A stretch of DNA of 44,991 nt, taken from an uncultured Owenweeksia sp. Lineage in GTDB: Bacteria > Bacteroidota > Bacteroidia > Flavobacteriales > Schleiferiaceae. This document shows positions 42,201 to 44,991 of the stretch, in pieces. Position 1 is the first letter of the stretch. Each line of letters starts with the position of its first letter. The stretch covers positions 1 to 44,991 of the forward strand of contig CAKZRR010000025.1 in the NCBI GenBank assembly GCA_937146805.1, written 5' to 3'. The notes beneath the pieces were generated by a model, which was not told the DNA's origin, searched no databases, and was given only the letters and a program-made list of their open reading frames with translations. The position numbers were made by a program, and so were the translations under genes.

Positions 42201-43151
42201 ATGAAACGTTTAAACCTACCTATCCTGCTATTATTAGCGGGAACAATTTGGGCGCAAAACCGAACGCCTCGCACGTATTACAATCGTTTAAATAATGAAA
42301 TCCATGTTTTTCATTACAAAAGCATGAATTTTTACCAAACGCATCTTACCGAAAGTATGGGTAAGAGTGCTACGGCTCGCTTAAAAGCAGTAAACGAACA
42401 ATTGGTATTAAGTCGTAAGCGTGTAGAAAGTGTTCCTGCCTATAGAAGTGATGCTAAACTTAGAGATACCTACTTAGCGGGTCTGGATTCGTTAATTGAT
42501 ATTTTTGAGAACGACTTTAAGAAAATTGAAAACTTAAAGCGTTACCGTCAACAATCCTATAAAGATTTATTGAGCTACTATAATGCCCTTAACGATGCTG
42601 AAAAGCGCGTTAAAAAGGCTGAGGAAATGCTGATTCTAGCGGAAGAGGACTTTTCTACTAATAACTCTATGAAGTTACAACGCGATACTGATAGAGATTT
42701 GCGATACAAAAAGTTTGAGCAAATAAATGGTCTTAGTAGAGCGATGACTTTACAATTTTATAAGGTAGATCATCAACTGAAAAGTTATTTGGAAATAATT
42801 GATGGTAACAGAAACCTAAATTTAGATACTTACGATTTAGACGAGAAAGTGGCGCAACTAAGAGCGGATGCAGAAGAGGCGTTAATTGAAATAAACATAT
42901 TGGAGCTGGAAGATTTTAATACAGATTTTCAGAAAGAAGCCATGGCTTATATGAAGTTTGTAATCAAACAATCTAACCAAGTGTTGCAAAAATCGGCCAG
43001 CATTATGGGCACTGAGCCTTATTATTCCGATAACTGTCGTGATATACGTTTAGATCTTCAGTTTTTTGAGGAAACTTACAATACCAACCGTAAGCAATTA
43101 ATGGATACTCGAATTAAGTGGTTAAAGAATTCTTTTGCCGATTTGAAGTAA
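42201..43151 (+). CDS. Secreted coiled-coil protein of unknown function
   Basis: The 316-residue protein has a signal peptide (MKRLNLPILLLLAGTIWAQ) and a mature part that is almost wholly helical and charged. Heptad-like stretches lie at about 45-145 (for example KKIENLKRYRQQSYKDLL and DAEKRVKKAEEMLILAEEDF) and 190-260. Two cysteines are not prominent and there is no T9SS tail, so it probably stays in the periplasm or is surface-associated. I recognise no family with certainty. It has its own 5' gap of 247 bases and a terminator downstream, so it is a single-gene unit unrelated in sequence to the exporter upstream. Confidence 0.75.
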   Translation: MKRLNLPILLLLAGTIWAQNRTPRTYYNRLNNEIHVFHYKSMNFYQTHLTESMGKSATARLKAVNEQLVLSRKRVESVPAYRSDAKLRDTYLAGLDSLIDIFENDFKKIENLKRYRQQSYKDLLSYYNALNDAEKRVKKAEEMLILAEEDFSTNNSMKLQRDTDRDLRYKKFEQINGLSRAMTLQFYKVDHQLKSYLEIIDGNRNLNLDTYDLDEKVAQLRADAEEALIEINILELEDFNTDFQKEAMAYMKFVIKQSNQVLQKSASIMGTEPYYSDNCRDIRLDLQFFEETYNTNRKQLMDTRIKWLKNSFADLK

Positions 43152-43185
43152 ACAATACAAGGAACGTCATGAAACGTTTTGCAAG

Positions 43186-43214
43186 AGGCTGTCTGAAAGG
43201 ACGGCCTTTTTTTA
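43186..43214 (+). terminator. Rho-independent terminator after the coiled-coil gene
   Basis: AGGCTGTC (43186-43193) pairs with GACGGCCT (43200-43207) through one T-G wobble across a 6-base loop, followed by seven T. It ends the 42201-43151 transcript and lies between convergent genes. Confidence 0.85.
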
Positions 43215-43248
43215 TTTTAGGGTGATTTACTTGGGTATGGCCCCATTT

Positions 43249-44379
43249 CTACCTGACAACTGCAATCTTGGTTGTTTGATAAAAGTTATTGGAGCCTATT
43301 CTACAGATGTAAATACCGACTGGAAGGTTACTTGTCTTTAGTTTAAAACTATGCAATCCTTCTTGAAGGAAGGGGGAAGAGACTTCTCTTATAAGTAACC
43401 CCGTTTCGTTATAGAGTTTTAATTTTACAAAGATATCAGATTCTATTTGGTAACTAATAGAAGTATAATTGGTTGCAGGGTTAGGAGATGCTGAAATGTT
43501 TAGAGGGGAGCGATACTCTTTAACATGGTTAGTAGGAGAAACAGATGTGATTCGCCTTAACAGGTTGCTGTTATTTTCCGAAACATAAATTGTGTCTCCT
43601 TTTGAGCTTACGGCAATACCATCAGGGTTGGTAAATTGAGCTGTATTTATATCTCCATCTACAGTACCGGGTATACCATTTCCTAAAAAAGTGCTCAATA
43701 CATTGTTGTTTATATCGTATCGATACACTTTGTGGCCACCTGTAGAGGTGATAAACAAACTGCCTTTAGAGTAGGTCATAAAGCCTATGGGTAAATCTAA
43801 GATGGTGGTGAGCGAATCTTTATTTCCTAGGGAGTCAATTTTATAGATTATACCATCTATCAAGTTAGAAGCATATAAAACATCCTTTTCATCTATAGCC
43901 AAACCAACGGGCTGGTTTAAGCCGGTAGCATAAGTGCTAACCGTACCATTTCTGGTAATCTTACTGATGGTGCCGTTTCCATAGTTGCTAACGTAAAGTA
44001 GGGTATCCGAATCAAAGACTAAGTTAGATGGTTGATTTAAACCCGCGGCAAAAGTGGTAACAACACCAAGCTGAGAAACCGTACTTATTTTGTTGCTCGA
44101 AAATTCCGCTACAAAAAGCAGATTGTTTGGGTCAAAGGCTAGCCCTGCTGGTTGGCTTAAACCAGAAGCGTATAAAGTACTGACTCCATTTGGTGTTGTT
44201 TTATGGATGCTGTTTCCGTTAAAACCACTCCCAAAAAAATCAGAAGCAAATATATCCCCATTCAGGTGTATCGTTAGTCCATTATTAATTCTGGGGCTTG
44301 GCCCAGCTACTGTTTCTAGAATTTGACCAATACCATTTATGGCGGCCATTGTCAATAAAATGGAAAGAAGATGTTTCAT
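43249..44379 (-). CDS. NHL-repeat beta-propeller protein with T9SS type A sorting domain
   Basis: This 376-residue protein has a signal peptide (MKHLLSILLTMAAINGIGQ) and about six NHL-like repeats, each with a phrase such as GLNQPSNLVFDSDTLLYVSN, GLNQPVGLAIDEKDVLYASN or FTNPDGIAVSSKGDTIYVSE, giving a beta-propeller. The last ~75 residues are a type A T9SS domain: ISASPNPATNYTSISYQI, then LYNETGLLIREVS and NLPVGIYICRIG. It is likely secreted and attached or released at the cell surface. Ligand unknown. It lies 27 bases after the deaminase gene on the same strand, so they may be co-transcribed, although the functions look unrelated. Confidence 0.9.
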   Translation of the reverse strand: MKHLLSILLTMAAINGIGQILETVAGPSPRINNGLTIHLNGDIFASDFFGSGFNGNSIHKTTPNGVSTLYASGLSQPAGLAFDPNNLLFVAEFSSNKISTVSQLGVVTTFAAGLNQPSNLVFDSDTLLYVSNYGNGTISKITRNGTVSTYATGLNQPVGLAIDEKDVLYASNLIDGIIYKIDSLGNKDSLTTILDLPIGFMTYSKGSLFITSTGGHKVYRYDINNNVLSTFLGNGIPGTVDGDINTAQFTNPDGIAVSSKGDTIYVSENNSNLLRRITSVSPTNHVKEYRSPLNISASPNPATNYTSISYQIESDIFVKLKLYNETGLLIREVSSPFLQEGLHSFKLKTSNLPVGIYICRIGSNNFYQTTKIAVVR

Positions 44380-44406
44380 TGTTTCTGTTTAAGGCTAGAA
44401 TCTAGA

Positions 44407-44883
44407 TCAGTATTCAGTTTTGTCATTTTTTTGAATCCAAACCTTAAAAACTTCAAGAGCCTCCTCTCTCAGTACCTGATCGAATTTAATTTGACGATTT
44501 TCTATGCTAACGTCCAGTTCGTTATAGATAAATTGATCGTCAAATTCAATTTCTGCAGCATCAACTCTATTGCAGGCATAATACACCTTATCGGGTCTTG
44601 CCCAATAAATAGCACCAAGGCACATTGGGCAGGGTTCGCAAGAAGTATAAATGGTACAACCCGTTAACTGAAAAGAATTCAATTTTTCGCAAGCCTTGCG
44701 TATAGCTACTATTTCGGCATGTGCGGTAGGATCGTTTTTAGAAGTAACCCGGTTGAATCCTTCCGATATAATTTTTCCTTCCTTAACAACCACTGCTCCA
44801 AAAGGACCGCCAGCATTATTCTCCATTCCATGTTTGGCGAGCGCTATGGCTCTTCGCATAAAATTGTTGTTTTTAATGGACAT
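44407..44883 (-). CDS. guaD: Guanine deaminase (CDA-fold nucleoside deaminase)
   Basis: The 158-residue zinc enzyme has the cytidine-deaminase-fold motifs PTAHAEIVAIRKAC (about 52-65; zinc His and catalytic Glu) and TSCEPCPMCLGAIYWARPD (about 80-98; two zinc cysteines). AAEIEFDDQFIYNELDV near residue 110 is close to the Bacillus GuaD pattern and unlike tRNA adenosine deaminase TadA. GuaD hydrolyses guanine to xanthine in purine catabolism. The length matches GuaD. It is the first gene of a minus-strand pair with the NHL-repeat gene. TadA is the alternative, but the C-terminal part favours GuaD. Confidence 0.85.
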   Translation of the reverse strand: MSIKNNNFMRRAIALAKHGMENNAGGPFGAVVVKEGKIISEGFNRVTSKNDPTAHAEIVAIRKACEKLNSFQLTGCTIYTSCEPCPMCLGAIYWARPDKVYYACNRVDAAEIEFDDQFIYNELDVSIENRQIKFDQVLREEALEVFKVWIQKNDKTEY

Positions 44884-44932
44884 GGTGTTTTGTATTCAAG
44901 TTGTTAAGGAGCCGTTTTAATCAATAGAATTC

Positions 44933-44951
44933 CCCGAGGCTCTGCCTCGGG
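44933..44951. repeat. GC-rich perfect palindrome near the window end
   Basis: CCCGAGGC (44933-44940) and GCCTCGGG (44944-44951) are perfect reverse complements with a TCT loop. It is far more GC-rich than the surrounding DNA and has no T-run, so it looks like a dispersed intergenic palindrome rather than a terminator. Only one copy is visible here. Confidence 0.45.
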
Positions 44952-44991
44952 TGTCGGGTAAAGATATTTAGATTTGTGACTATGAGTGAGC

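Noticed and set aside
43170-43226. 18-residue small open frame (MKRFARGCLKGRPFFILG) after the coiled-coil gene
   Set aside because: It spans the terminator hairpin, which would stop transcription before it is complete.

Overview
The window comes from a member of the Bacteroidota, most likely a flavobacterium-like organism. The evidence is low-GC coding sequence, TAnnTTTG-type -7 promoter boxes, few strong Shine-Dalgarno sites, two secreted proteins with type IX secretion (T9SS) C-terminal sorting domains (one CHU_C/type B, one type A), and an exosortase XrtF gene with its associated partner. A family-level assignment is not possible by reading alone.

Layout. (1) 1-1760 is a decayed junction: a GT39-like membrane protein truncated at its 3' end runs into an unrelated, frameshifted gene. 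(2) 1896-3083, minus strand, is a T9SS type B surface protein. (3) 3198-4798 holds wbpD and wbpB homologues for a diacetamido uronic acid. (4) 4854-9505 is a sulfate activation block: SLC13-type permease, cysC, cysD, cysN, ending in a terminator. (5) 9721-32850 is a long one-direction exopolysaccharide (EPS)/capsule locus. It encodes a Wza-like export lipoprotein, a Wzc-like tyrosine kinase with a Gly-Tyr repeat tail, nucleotide-sugar enzymes, a Wzx flippase, a Wzy polymerase, five glycosyltransferases, two sulfotransferase-fold proteins, an unknown protein, and PglC/PglD/PglE-like bacillosamine enzymes. (6) 33039-37588 holds a PglF/CapD-type 4,6-dehydratase, a Wzi/RemB-like outer-membrane barrel, XrtF and the XrtF-associated protein. 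(7) 37646-41953 is a MacAB-like exporter with two different permeases. (8) 42201-44883 holds a secreted coiled-coil protein, an NHL-repeat T9SS protein and a guanine deaminase.

How the parts fit. The permease and CysCDN would import sulfate and activate it to PAPS. No PAPS or sulfite reductase gene is in the window, and two sulfotransferase-type genes lie in the adjacent EPS locus, so the simplest reading is a dedicated supply for a sulfated exopolysaccharide. The PglF-E-D-C set suggests the lipid-linked repeat unit starts on di-N-acetylbacillosamine. Five glycosyltransferases then suggest a repeat of up to about six sugars, decorated with uronic, formylated or acetylated amino sugars and sulfate, flipped by Wzx, polymerised by Wzy and exported through the Wza/Wzc-like pair. 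I see no CRISPR array, tRNA, rRNA, insertion sequence or prophage. No stretch over 300 bases lacks a gene.
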